Part shown: one piece after another, positions 30,301 through 36,655 of the stretch
Layout of the letters: every line of letters starts with the position of its first letter
How positions within the stretch are numbered: position 1 is the first letter of the stretch
Source of the DNA: Arbacia lixula
Taxonomy: Eukaryota; Echinodermata; Echinoidea; Arbacioida; Arbaciidae
Assembly (NCBI GenBank): GCA_963669155.1
Contig: OZ022580.1
Coordinates: 19,367,736 to 19,431,735, forward strand
DNA length: 64,000 nucleotides
Direction of reading: 5' to 3'
Notes under the pieces: generated by a model
What the model saw: only the letters and a program-made list of their open reading frames with translations
Databases searched by the model: none
Told to the model about the DNA's origin: nothing
Translations under genes and position numbers: made by a program

Positions 30301-33189
30301 AATTTATAGAATCAAGAGTTGAGGAAGAAGCTACAAGAACACAAGTGAGTATGGAGTATGGAATATGACATCTATTTCATAGTCTGTAGATCTATGGCTT
30401 ATGAGTTAAAATGAAAAACATTACATGTTGTATAAATATCATCTTCATGTTGTACTGAGAGCGGTACTTGAGTGGTACTCCGTTATCAAATATAGAAAAA
30501 TGTTTTGGTTGCAAAGTAATTGTTGCCATAAATACTTTCTAATCAAGCTTGGTTTGAGGGACATGATAAAAAAAAAAATTGTGGGGGGCAGGCATGGAGC
30601 AGCCTTGGGAAATATATGGTGGACAACATTAAGTAGAAGTTGTCAAGCAACAATCATGATTAATCTCAGACTGAATTATGTGGATCAGTTCCAGTTGACT
30701 AAACCTTTCTTGTATTTGTATGCATCTATTCTCAGAGAGAAGCTACGAGAGAGTGAGACCGAACTTCAGCGAAAGAAAGCTCACATCGACGACCTGGAGC
30801 CAAAGTTCACAACGACGAGTAAGTCCTCATACAGCTTGCGTTAAACCTCTGTGTGCCAATCAGGAGCCATGAATACAAATCCATACAGGAGCATTGTTGT
30901 CTGATACATTCAGGTTTGACTAAGAATTATCCTTCCCCACAGCTTTCAATATTAGCACTCATATCTCCCACCAACCTTCTAATGATATTTCTTATCATGG
31001 GGCAAGTAGGAAGCAAATACATTTCCCAAGAATCCCTCTAACCATGAACCATGTAATGGGGACCATGATCTTACTTTGGATACAAAGAAGAAGGAGGAGG
31101 AAGAGAAAGTTCCACTATCTGTGGTCATATGACACACTTTAACCAGTCAGTGAACAAAAATGATATTACCTGTGCCCACCCCCCCCCCCCCCCTTGATTC
31201 CTTCCATACAGATGTCCAGGTGTTGAACGTAGGACATCCTCCAGAAGAAGAAGGAAGAAATATTTGAACTATTTGTGGTCATGTGACATACTTCAGCCAA
31301 TTAATGAAGAGAAATGATATCATTCATACTCACCCGCCCCCCTCCTCCTCCACATCCCTCCCTTACAGGTGCCCAGGTGGTGACCCTCAGGGACGTCCTC
31401 CAGAAGAAGGAGGATGAGATGCGCAACATGGAGGAGCGCTACCGCAAGTACCTGGAGAAGGCCAAGTCAGTGATCCGCACCCTGGACCCCAAGCACTCCA
31501 GCACCGCCTCCTCCTCCGAGATCCAGCTGCTCCGCAACCAGCTCCAGGAGAAGCAGAAGCTCATCGAGCATCTTGAGGTGAGGAAGGTTGCTGTTGTTGT
31601 TGTTGTTTCTGTTCGGACTGTTGCTATCGGCAATACTGTGTCATCCCCGCCGCAATATACCCAGGGCATGGAAAGGAGAGATTCTGGAGGGTGTCACCAC
31701 TGCTTAGAGTGTGTGCCAAGCAATACAATGAATACAATACAGGCAAATGTGCTGTCATATCTCACAAGTATGAGCAAATGTGATCGTATGACTAGGTTAC
31801 ATTTACATTGTTCTTTGGTGCATGAAGAAGTGCATGCATGCAGTGGTGTTTGCAATACAAGATTCTGACATTGCGGACACCACAGTGGTGTCCATATACA
31901 ATTTCTTCTATTTATCATGAGTTTTTAATCAATACTGATTATGCACTTGCTGGCATTGGTGGAGGAATTCTTGTTCCCAGAGTATCACTAAACAATATGT
32001 ATTGTTATAGGATAGTTTTGTTTTTTTTAATTTGAGCATTCATTGTAAACTGGTATTCCATACCAGTGGTCTTGTGTAAAGGAGAGTTGAGGGATATGAG
32101 CTTATTACTTATGGGCTGAAACTGACTAGATTTGCATGTGCCTATCATTGACAAGTTCACACATCAGTGCCTCCATTCATCTTTGTTGACAGCATGAGAG
32201 AGATAAGTCCAAGGTGACCAGAGATATGGAGGAGAAACTGGTGGTCTCAGCGTGGTATAACCTGGTAAGTCAATCACTTTCTGCTTCTTTCTTTTGTTTA
32301 ACTCTTTAAGTGCCATGTGTGGGTTTTTCCACCGTTAGAAACAGGGTTGCCGTTTTACAAAAGTCATGAAACCTGGCATGGGTCAGCAGTCTACCCAAAC
32401 GACAACTTGTATTAAATCTGACAGTCATAGATTCGTGGACCATTTCATGAAAAGTGAAAAAGTGAAAAGTGAATACAACCACGTGGTGTCACTGAAAGTT
32501 TTACTATTTTCTACATATCGTTTAGTGAAAAACTATTGTTGTTAAACATTTGAAACATAGCGACCATAGTCTAAGATCGTAATCGTATTGTCCCTGTCAG
32601 GCTCTTAGCATTGCTCCCTGTGAATGATGATATATGACAGGCAAAAATATATGTATTCAAGTTTGGATAAGGTAGGTCAAAGGTTAAAGGTCAGAGGTCA
32701 AGGTTAATCCGTAAAATGTCACGTTTTACAAGTACATGATAACTCGGGTAAGGAGCAGGGCAACTCCCACGTTATCTGCTGGATGGACCACAGGCTATGA
32801 ATCAACTTCAAATGCCTTACAGAGTGCAATTAAGCAACACGCCTTTGATTACTGCAGTTCTATGGCAATATTCCACATCCTAACTGGACTAGGAGGGTTC
32901 ACGAAGCAGGAAAGTCTAACCGTGAGCAACGGGTTGAGAAGGCTGGTCCGAATGCACCCTTGGTTATAAGAAAGGGCTTGGGGAGGAGAAACACTGCCCT
33001 GTGTCATCTATTTCTTTATTTCCCCCCCCCCCCTCTCCTCATTCACAGGGCATGCAGCTACACCGGAAGGCAGCGGAGGACAGGTTGTCCCAGACCAGCG
33101 GGGGTCAGTCCTTCCTGGCGAGGCAGAGGCAAGCCTCCAGCCGGCGATCGCAAGCCATCCTCAACAACAGTGCCAACACGTCCAGATAA
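9200..33189 (+). CDS. hook: Hook-family dynein-dynactin adaptor gene (3' part; exons joined)
   Basis: Joined CDS: 9200-9332, 12358-12554, 13943-14037, 15416-15560, 19610-19822, 20439-20603, 21338-21480, 22173-22313, 23099-23195, (24420-24488 cassette), 30310-30344, 30736-30818, 31369-31577, 32193-32264, 33049-33189. Every intron is GT..AG and all phases agree, giving 622 residues without the cassette. The sequence aligns along its whole length with human HOOK proteins: GEHANTVELGRLLQLVLGC near the start, then EESVQHVVMGAIQELM, RLQHENKMLK, YLEKAKSVIRTLDPK and VSAWYNL/GMQLHRKAAEDRL. HOOK3 is 718 residues, so about 95-100 N-terminal residues are missing. Known of the family: cytoplasmic homodimeric coiled-coil adaptors that link dynein-dynactin (via the light intermediate chain) to FTS/FHIP-marked endosomal cargo and act in endosome motility. 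Inferred here from homology. Which vertebrate paralogue it is closest to cannot be settled by eye; invertebrates usually have a single Hook. Confidence 0.96.
10847..10922 (+). repeat. G-rich tract in Hook intron
   Basis: About 75 nt consisting almost only of G runs of 3-13 separated by single T, A or C, on the sense strand, so the nascent RNA would carry it. It has the spacing expected of G-quadruplex-forming sequence. ORFs read across it are compositional artefacts. Confidence 0.75.
11143..11222. repeat. Near-perfect 33-bp-arm hairpin (MITE-like)
   Basis: Arms 11143-11175 and 11190-11222 are reverse complements with one mismatch (GTCAAATTAAAGATCATAAG... against ...CTTATGATCCTTAATTTGAC) around a 14-nt loop. 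No coding content. Probably a tiny MITE or the relic of one. Confidence 0.85.
12358..12554 (+). CDS. hook: Hook exon b: dynein LIC-binding helix and start of coiled coil
   Basis: Acceptor TTTCACAG ends at 12357, donor CAG/GTATTG follows 12554; 197 nt. It completes a Glu codon and continues YINTIMGLEESVQHVVMGAI and QELMTKE. This is the conserved helix of Hook proteins that contacts the helix of dynein light intermediate chain; the Gln of VQHV and the Ile of GAIQEL, which match HOOK3 Q147 and I154 known to matter for that contact, are both present. A charged coiled-coil start (EVEGQLTRTKAEKDEALQRC) follows. The 3' edge of this exon is repeated in old, decayed form in the next intron. Confidence 0.95.
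12643..13245 (+). repeat. Old array of donor-edge copies of Hook exon b
   Basis: The end of exon b (GAGGTCGAAGGTCAACTC ... CCCTGCAGAGATGTCATGAG ... CAG/GTATTGG) recurs in decayed form: ~12643-12715 (GGTCAACTGAATCTAGAATG), ~12800-12870 (CCCACAGTGTTATTGCAAAC), ~13002-13085 (GCCCTACAGTGATGGCATGA) and ~13180-13245 (CTGCAGAGGCATCATTATTA then CAGCAG/GTGTCC). Marker spacing is 217 then 165 bp. Most copies have lost the donor GT; the last keeps one at 13237. Confidence 0.65.
13319..13470. repeat. Two-copy 76-bp tandem repeat
   Basis: CCACAGGGACATGGCATGTG at 13336 is repeated as CCACAGGAGCATGGCATGTA at 13412, each followed by TCAATGGGCTTTT. The spacer word GGTTTAACGCTCTCAGTGCC resembles short words near 32297 and 58987, so it probably belongs to a dispersed family. 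Confidence 0.7.
13943..14037 (+). CDS. hook: Hook exon c: coiled coil
   Basis: Acceptor TTGTCAG ends at 13942, donor AG/GTGAGA follows 14037; 95 nt, leaving two bases (AG) of a Ser codon completed in the next exon. It encodes VASLLEEKNALQAENEHLTL and KLDQGDTFGDP, aligning with the HOOK3 segment VAALQEEKSSLLAENQ and the DP(N)SPAGRR linker that follows. No repeats of its edges were seen. Confidence 0.93.
14038..15415 (+). other. Hook intron c-d
   Basis: 1.4-kb AT-rich intron. Its only recognisable element is the hairpin MITE at 15142-15278, about 140 nt before the acceptor of exon d. Nothing else is seen. Confidence 0.8.
15142..15278. mobile_element. Hairpin MITE with TTACCATC arms, copy 1
   Basis: 137 bp. 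GCATATAGGTTTTCAATTAT at the left faces AATTGAAAACCTATATGC at the right; further in, TTACCATCAATAG and GTTGCCATGGTC repeat the symmetry. Relatives are at 28081-28210 and, partially, 37985-38096. Confidence 0.82.
15416..15560 (+). CDS. hook: Hook exon d: coiled coil
   Basis: Acceptor CTGTACAG ends at 15415, donor AAG/GTGGGT follows 15560; 145 nt. It encodes STPAGRRYQQLQVSVDQLQE, then EMYRMESTRDDYRIKVDMLE and RENLELVHK, aligning with HOOK3 SPAGRRHLQLQ..DDYRIRCEELEKE. The last ~60 nt plus the donor and ~110 nt of intron are tandemly repeated from 15666 to about 16560. The exon body is continuous only with the first donor, so that one is taken as functional. Confidence 0.95.
15666..16560 (+). repeat. 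Young tandem array of the donor edge of Hook exon d
   Basis: The last ~60 nt of exon d (GACTACCGCATCAAGGTGGA through CTTGTCCACAAG), its donor GTGGGT and ~110 nt of G-rich intron are repeated. Donor GT positions: real 15561, copies 15734, 15923, 16095 and 16283, then a copy at 16401 with the GT lost and a last trace near 16515-16565. Spacing is 173, 189, 172, 188 bp. Exonic parts of copies 2 and 3 are still open and encode the same residues as the exon; copy 1 has AAG changed to TAG. No pyrimidine-rich acceptor precedes any copy, so they are not complete exons. Confidence 0.92.
16865..17240 (+). promoter_or_regulatory. CpG-dense, promoter-like segment of the transposon
   Basis: Base composition changes sharply from the AT-rich intron to a stretch with many CG dinucleotides (for example ACCGGGCCGCGCCCCGGGAA) just upstream of the ATG at 17188. 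No TATA box is obvious. Position and composition suggest the element's own promoter; activity is not shown. Confidence 0.4.
17188..17541 (+). CDS. Zinc-finger first exon of a transposon-derived protein
   Basis: ATG at 17188 opens MAASTPKFVDRDGGEADPKE, followed by the conserved-looking block WNWSWCDRVFL and a finger-like CLWCNDGIRYGNGGLKTLRQ then H-ATGDK-H: C-x2-C ... H-x5-H, as in BED or U1-type DNA-binding fingers found at the N terminus of hAT-type transposases. A possible donor (CTTTG/GTAATTT, GT at 17501-17502) suggests the true exon ends at about 17500 and that residues after CLNFG are read-through. It lies inside the transposon 16684-18016 and in the same orientation as hook. No downstream transposase exons exist in the window, so this is either a relic or a promoter with a first exon that could splice into hook exons. 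Confidence 0.55.
   Translation: MAASTPKFVDRDGGEADPKEIDKSVKNRWNWSWCDRVFLEGTPDQHLVGDCFRKLYNPGEAWCLWCNDGIRYGNGGLKTLRQHATGDKHKKRYRERRTNYCLNFGNLNTLFVNNYCT
19255..19596 (+). mobile_element. tRNA-derived SINE abutting exon e
   Basis: Begins with a tRNA-like head: box A-like TGGTGTAGTGG at 19264-19274 and box B-like CAAGTTCCAGCCC near 19308-19320, about 35 nt apart. It continues with a SINE-type body and ends in GTGGTATATAAAAACTGTGT and (ATT)n to about 19596. The acceptor of Hook exon e is at 19608-19609, so the tail occupies the place of the branch point and pyrimidine tract. Confidence 0.65.
19610..19822 (+). CDS. hook: Hook exon e: coiled coil
   Basis: Acceptor CTCTTGTCAG ends at 19609, donor GAG/GTGAGA follows 19822; 213 nt, phase 0 at both ends. 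It encodes NDELQSLAEEARSLKDEMDI, then LRHTSDKVTKYE and LGDLKRQVKILEDKNTMYMQ, one of the best conserved parts of the Hook coiled coil. The acceptor sits about 14 nt beyond the (ATT)n tail of a SINE. The 3' edge is copied three times further into the intron. Confidence 0.96.
19823..20345 (+). repeat. Donor-edge array of Hook exon e with G-rich minisatellite
   Basis: The end of exon e (ACCATGTACATGCAGAACAC, CATGGAGCTTGAAGAG, donor GTGAGAGG) recurs with donors at 20066 (GAG/GTGAGA), 20201 (GAA/GTGAGA) and 20341 (GT changed to AT). Spacing is 243, 135 and 140 bp. Between the real donor and copy 1 lies a GGGAGGAGGGGG-type minisatellite (about 19826-19980). The shared intronic text includes ACTGATGACAATGTTGAGAC and AGAATGACGGTCAAGAA. 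Confidence 0.9.
20439..20603 (+). CDS. hook: Hook exon f: coiled coil
   Basis: Acceptor CCTTTCTAG ends at 20438, donor GAG/GTAAAC follows 20603; 165 nt, phase 0 at both ends. It encodes ELKKANALKSQIESYKRQVQ and a charged heptad-rich stretch ending QLQAESE, aligning with HOOK3 EELRKANAARSQLETYKRQV. No edge repeats were seen. Confidence 0.95.
20645..20802. repeat. Dispersed repeat family (MITE-like), intron copy
   Basis: The block from TGGTTCTAAACTATGCGG to TTCTTAAGAACCAGAAG matches, inverted, 33507-33645 (ACTGGTTCTAAACTATGGTG, TCAAATAGTGGTGATCA and so on in reverse complement). The ends (TGGTTCT / AGAACCA) are weakly inverted, as in a MITE. Confidence 0.6.
21338..21480 (+). CDS. hook: Hook exon g: coiled coil and flexible linker
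   Basis: Acceptor CTGCTCAG ends at 21337, donor AG/GTAAGA follows 21480; 143 nt. It encodes RLRVERDSLKETNEEL, a Gly/Pro-rich linker (GPELGSPGLTAMLPPE) and VR shared with the next exon; the same break in the coiled coil occurs in HOOK3 between RDSLKETIEEL and TPEIREKLIRLQ. A CT-rich 71-bp minisatellite begins about 100 nt downstream. Confidence 0.95.
21490..21960 (+). repeat. CT-rich minisatellite, 71-bp period
   Basis: Repeating unit contains ACTCTCTCTATATACATGTA, CATTCATCTCTCCCCTCC and CTCTCTCATTTTCACCTTTC. Units recur at 71 bp (for example 21712 and 21783). All three sense frames stay open because the unit lacks stops, so the long ORFs here are artefacts. It lies in the intron directly after exon g. 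Confidence 0.88.
22173..22313 (+). CDS. hook: Hook exon h: coiled coil, RLQHENKMLK motif
   Basis: Acceptor CATCTTCAG ends at 22172, donor AG/GTCAGG follows 22313; 141 nt. It encodes EKMIRLQHENKMLKMKQGED and a segment ending LLEDANSRKNDLESEN, nearly identical to HOOK3 REKLIRLQHENKMLK..LLQSLLDDANLRKNELETEN. It ends with AG of an Arg codon completed in the next exon. Confidence 0.96.
22314..23098 (+). other. Hook intron h-i
   Basis: 0.8-kb intron. 22798-22945 belongs to a dispersed repeat family that also occurs, inverted, at the right end of the window (63735-63870). Nothing else is recognised. Confidence 0.75.
22798..22945 (-). repeat. Dispersed repeat family, copy 1
   Basis: Read on the - strand it gives GATCCGATCAGTTGTACGAC, then GGCTGGATTGCTCAA and GGATTTGTGCAAGTTAGGTG, ACGTCACATTTC, matching 63735-63870 on the + strand over about 130 bp. 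Not seen elsewhere in the window. Class unknown. Confidence 0.7.
23099..23195 (+). CDS. hook: Hook exon i: coiled coil
   Basis: Acceptor CCACTGCAG ends at 23098, donor GAG/GTAAGC follows 23195; 97 nt, leaving in phase 0. It encodes RINNQRILALQAEIEELKQQ, more Gln residues and GLSSNVVGE, aligning with HOOK3 RLVNQRLLEVQSQVEELQKS. The Gln run is encoded by a short CAG/CAA repeat. Confidence 0.93.
24420..24488 (+). CDS. hook: Probable Ser-rich cassette exon of hook
   Basis: Acceptor CACTTGCAG ends at 24419 and a GTACAC donor follows 24488; 69 nt, open, phase 0 at both ends, so it can be spliced in or skipped without changing the frame. It encodes SSPGKYPPSSSSSSSVNAEI and SNE. A second in-frame donor (TCG/GTGAAT) at 24465 would give a 45-nt version. 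The Ser run comes from a (TCA)n microsatellite. Vertebrate Hook proteins have no such run here, only a variable linker. Existence is inferred from splice signals and phase alone. Confidence 0.5.
24489..30309 (+). other. Long Hook intron before micro-exon j
   Basis: 5.8-kb AT-rich intron. It holds a poly-C run at 24507-24521, a diverged ~106-bp duplication near 25270-25430 (ATCAACARAAGACA words) and a hairpin MITE at 28081-28210. Long open frames at 27766-28239 and 28685-29119 show no protein-like composition or splice context and are not called genes. Confidence 0.75.
28081..28210. mobile_element. Hairpin MITE with TTACCATT arms, copy 2
   Basis: Inner arms ATTGATGGTAACTACCATGG and CCATGGTAGTTACCATTAAT face each other; outer ends are CATACATTTG and CAATTGAAAGTATG. 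Same family as 15142-15278. Confidence 0.8.
30310..30344 (+). CDS. hook: Hook micro-exon j: coiled coil
   Basis: Acceptor TTTATAG ends at 30309, donor AA/GTGAGT follows 30344; only 35 nt. It encodes NQELRKKLQEH and two bases of a Lys codon, aligning with HOOK3 LLKKKLEEH. It lies after a 5.8-kb intron. Its identity rests on homology plus exact phase with the next exon. Confidence 0.88.
30736..30818 (+). CDS. hook: Hook exon k: coiled coil, DDLEPKF motif
   Basis: Acceptor ATTCTCAG ends at 30735, donor GA/GTAAGT follows 30818; 83 nt. It encodes KEKLRESETELQRKKAHIDD and LEPKFTTT, aligning with HOOK3 LEKLHEANNELQKKRAIIEDLEPRF. The final A is completed to a Ser codon in the next exon. Confidence 0.94.
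31050..31368 (+). repeat. Acceptor-edge copies of Hook exon l
   Basis: The real edge is TCCCTTACAG followed by GTGCCCAGGTGG...GTCCTCCAGAAGAAG. A copy with AG at 31211 reads CTTCCATACAG then ATGTCCAGGTGTTGAACGTA...CATCCTCCAGAAGAAG, with one base deleted so the frame is lost and a TGA follows. An older trace (AAAGAAGAAGGAGGAGGAAG) is at about 31083. Intronic GTGGTCATATGACACACTTT at 31121 recurs as GTGGTCATGTGACATACTTC at 31275 (154-157 bp period). Confidence 0.85.
31369..31577 (+). CDS. hook: Hook exon l: C-terminal coiled coil
   Basis: Acceptor CCTTACAG ends at 31368, donor GAG/GTGAGG follows 31577; 209 nt. It encodes AQVVTLRDVLQKKEDEMRNM, then EERYRKYLEKAKSVIRTLDP and EIQLLRNQLQEKQKLIEHLE. 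YLEKAKSVIRTLDPK is identical to HOOK3. Its acceptor edge has a frameshifted copy 157 nt upstream (AG at 31211) and a trace of an older copy about 155 nt before that. Confidence 0.96.
32193..32264 (+). CDS. hook: Hook exon m: conserved C-terminal motif
   Basis: Acceptor GTTGACAG ends at 32192, donor CTG/GTAAGT follows 32264; 72 nt, phase 0 at both ends. It encodes HERDKSKVTRDMEEKLVVSA and WYNL, matching HOOK3 REMEEKYIVSAWYNM at the start of the C-terminal region that in this family binds the FTS/FHIP cargo complex. Confidence 0.95.
32674..32706 (+). repeat. Short array of AGGTCA-type half-sites
   Basis: AGGTCA, AGGTTA, AGGTCA and AGGTCA in direct orientation spaced by one base, then AGGTTA directly adjacent. 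Spacing of one base is the DR1 arrangement used by HNF4/RXR-type nuclear receptors, but it could equally be a degenerate 7-bp microsatellite. It lies in the last Hook intron. Confidence 0.5.
33049..33189 (+). CDS. hook: Hook last coding exon n with stop codon
   Basis: Acceptor ATTCACAG ends at 33048, preceded by a poly-C tract; 141 nt including stop TAA at 33187-33189. It encodes GMQLHRKAAEDRLSQ, the conserved GQSFLARQRQASSRR motif and a short Ser/Asn-rich tail ending TSR. HOOK3 reads GMTLHKKAAEDRL..GQSFLARQRQATSTRR here. The 3' UTR begins at 33190; its end could not be fixed. Confidence 0.96.
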   Translation, partial: GMQLHRKAAEDRLSQTSGGQSFLARQRQASSRRSQAILNNSANTSR

Positions 33190-33506
33190 CCAGGGCAGAA
33201 CTCTTCTTAACCGTAGCTTTCTAGATAGCACAAGTGGGTGTTTTTTAGCAGTCCATATTTTTAATATTTGATGATTTTCATCTCTTGTGTAGATGATTAG
33301 TGGATAGGGCATTGTTGACTTAGCGTGGAACAAGTGTCTTGAAAAGTGAAATTTGTTTGCCATCAGATTAAGACTGTTCTCCAAATTAACACGAACTCTT
33401 TATGGCAATCATGGAGAATGAGTATGATAAATTGTGCTCAAAATAAGTGTTTTTAAAATGTTTTTTGCTTACAGACATCCTACAGAGTACGAAGTGGTGT
33501 CTTGGT

Positions 33507-33645
33507 CTGCAGGTTGCTAGTTCTAAACATAAAGTGAAAGTTTCACTAGACATTTTCTAGTGGGCTGGTATAGGGCACTTCCAGGGAGAGGCCCTGCTGT
33601 GATCACCACTATTTGATCTACCACCATAGTTTAGAACCAGTTGTC
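33507..33645. repeat. Dispersed repeat family (MITE-like), 3' UTR copy
   Basis: Inverted relative of 20645-20802: CATAGTTTAGAACCAGT at 33626-33642 mirrors the left end of the other copy, and TTTCACTAGACATTTTCTAG mirrors CTAGACTTTGTGGACCAGTG. Lies about 320 bp after the Hook stop codon. Confidence 0.6.
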
Positions 33646-36282
33646 TTGACAACATGCTCACATGATGTCACATTCCAGTACCAAGGCAGCGCTTATCAGG
33701 CTTATTTTGATCCCCCTTTGCCCCATTACCCTCATCACTTCCCTTTATTCCATCGTGTTTAGAGACACAATCTCCATTTCCATCCCTATTACATAACCAT
33801 GCATCTCCTCCCTCCCTACCAATAAGCCAGTTTGTAGTTGCAATGTGCTCGTGGGCAGATTATTCCTGGTAAAGATGGCCTCGGGTCAATCATACCACTC
33901 ACAGAGTTCAAGGGAAATGCATTTGATGGTCGACCATTTTATACCTATTATCAAGCACACCTGTTCAGCTCTGAGAATGTAGTGAAAAAATTCCACCTTG
34001 TGCACGTGCTTCTACTGTTGTTATGGGCACGCTGTAAACTGCCTCTTTATCTATCAGCCAACACAGCTTAATGAGCAGATCCCAGTCTAGTCGTATTTCA
34101 TTCAGTTGATTGTCCGACCATGGTGTAACTTCAAACTGGCTTATCATAAAAGACTTGATTAATGAATTTATATATATTCAAATTACATAATTGTGCACTC
34201 GCTCCCTACCAATACCTTCATTGGAACTATATTAACCTGGTGTGTGCTAGATCAATGTACATAATAAGGTTATAACACAGGGGCTCCCCTCTCCCCACAC
34301 TGAGTGGGTTAAATGCCTCTAATTGGAGCTTCCAGGTGACTGAAGTGCTGGGTCACATCAATATGTACAGACAGTGCAGAGTACTGAAATGAGCAGACTT
34401 CAGGAATTCACATCCTTCTAGTTTCTGTCTCTCAAAATAGTTTTGTTTCTTGAGGATAGCAAAGGTATTGTGGTTGTCTATTCTCATATGTTGCATCGTG
34501 TGTGCATTGTACATTGGCAAGTCCAGTTGTAAAACTCTAGATGATTGGTGCACATTTACTATCACAGGCATTTCTCGTCAAGTCCATAGTGTGCACATGT
34601 ATATGAAAGCACCCATCTATATTGTGTCATGTTTTTAGGAAAGATGATGTCATGTTAATTTTGTTATTTTTGTGGTGCTGCTTTAAGTGTTTGCTGCTTG
34701 CTATGTAATACTTAATCTTGTGGGGTATTTTTTAGCCATTCGCCTCAAGCACTGTGCTCAAATGTTAGATATTTGCCCTGTCTTGTTACTCTTATATTTC
34801 TTACATCTGTACAGATTAAGTTAGTCTAATGGAAAGTCCTTTATGACTTTTATGTCAGTGTGTCCATTTAAGCTGACTGTTTTTTTTTCTTAATGTATTC
34901 ACTTTCTGTTCTTTGTGACATATCCTCAGTTATGCATCTAGCTGCACTTCAGAAAGTTTGCCCAGTTTCTCATATTTTATTGGATGTGTGCTTATTTGGA
35001 AGCTTGTTATTTACTTTAATAGTAATTTATAGAGAGGACACTGATCTGAATCATTTCCTTTGGCATGTGTTGACTGTACCCTGGCTGTTATGAATGATGA
35101 AAACATGTGAAATTTTACCCACCTACCTTCTTATAATGAACATGCAAGTCACAAATATTTAGAGTTTCAGAATTGAAACATGAAAGATTAGGATCTTGTT
35201 TGATTACTATAACAATGATTTGTAACTACCTCAAATCCCCATTCCTCATTTATTTTTGATTTACTAAAGAAGAAAAGAAATGCAAATAACAGAAAAATAT
35301 TACACCACAAGAGTAAAATGCTATTTATGTGTTTGGTAGAAAGTATGTTGTTGTTTTTTAGAGTAACAATGTTGATATGGTAGATTCCGGAGATGTTTTC
35401 AGTTCTTCATATGCCAGCATTGCCTTCATGTTTGATCTGAAATCTTTTAGATGAGACACAGCTAATTCTTGATGTTATTGAGTGAATGATGAAGGAGTTA
35501 CTTAATGTGACACTGAAGAAGGGAAGATTGTGCCCTTGAGCAAGAATGAACATTGGATTTTACTTTTGTAAGCTTGTTTTGGTCATGATGTTTCACTAAT
35601 TTGTTCCTTTAGTGTCAACCTGTACAAACGATATGTAGTACCGGTACACATGAAATCCATATTTCTGAATGTCTCCTAAATACATTCAAATTTAAACCAA
35701 TTCATAACACATACAGTAGTAAATGTACACACAATGATATCAAAAAGTAGAGACCAGTTGAGCAATCTTGTTTTTTATATCTTGTTATTTCTGCATTTTT
35801 AATGTCCTCTGTCCAATAATGTAAGTTGATATTAGCGTTTAGGCAGCTATGTACGTATACTACCCCAAGACAGCAAGGAAGTGGCAAGCTAGTAAACACA
35901 TTTTATATTTATGGACTTCGCATTTTGAAGGAAAATAAAACTCCCACCTGGACAGCAATTCTGTTTATGTCAGCAACAGCATTGCCCTTGAATGGATCAA
36001 CCAGAAAATGTATGTTGTGACATGATGATGCTGCAATTTCAACAAGATTATATACTTTGAAAAGGTACTATTATAAAGTGCATCTGCAGTGTTTGATAAT
36101 GCAGAAGTAAAATAATTTATCTTGAGATTAACATTTTGAGTATGTGATGTGATCAATATCTTCTTGTAATCCTGGTTTATATTGAACAACTGAAATTGAG
36201 ATCAAAGATTTCATTTTGTTTATGCCTGTTACACTTTCTAGTTGCATTGCAGCCCATCCTTTTGATTTCTTTGGTCTATTCT

Positions 36283-36655
36283 TTAAAGGGCATATACTGT
36301 ACTGGGAAGGCAAAAAAGCCTTCAAAAGGTTATTGTTAGCAATCTTCTTGCCAATGGTCTTAAATTCATGTTGTGTCTATTTTAGAAGCTTGCTGAAAGT
36401 TAGTTGCCCTCAAATGATCCACATATGGAGTAATTAATGATTAATGATTAAATCCTCAAAATGTTCGGGCTGAACATTTTGAGGATTTGTGATTTAATCA
36501 CTTATTACTCCAAATGTAGATCATTTGAGGGCAAATAACTTTCAGCAAGCTTCTAAAATAGACAATACGTCAAGTTAAGACCACTGGCAAGAAGATTGCT
36601 AACAATTACATTTTGAAGGCTTTTTTCCATTCCCAGTACAGTATATGCCCTTTAA
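36283..36655. mobile_element. TTAA-flanked palindromic MITE
   Basis: Nearly perfect inverted repeat with ~180-bp arms around an axis at 36469 (AATGTTC GGGC TGAACATT at the centre). Ends are TTAA/AGGGCATATACTGTACTG and CAGTACAGTATATGCCCT/TTAA. No coding content. The TTAA target fits piggyBac/Kolobok-type mobilisation. Confidence 0.9.
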
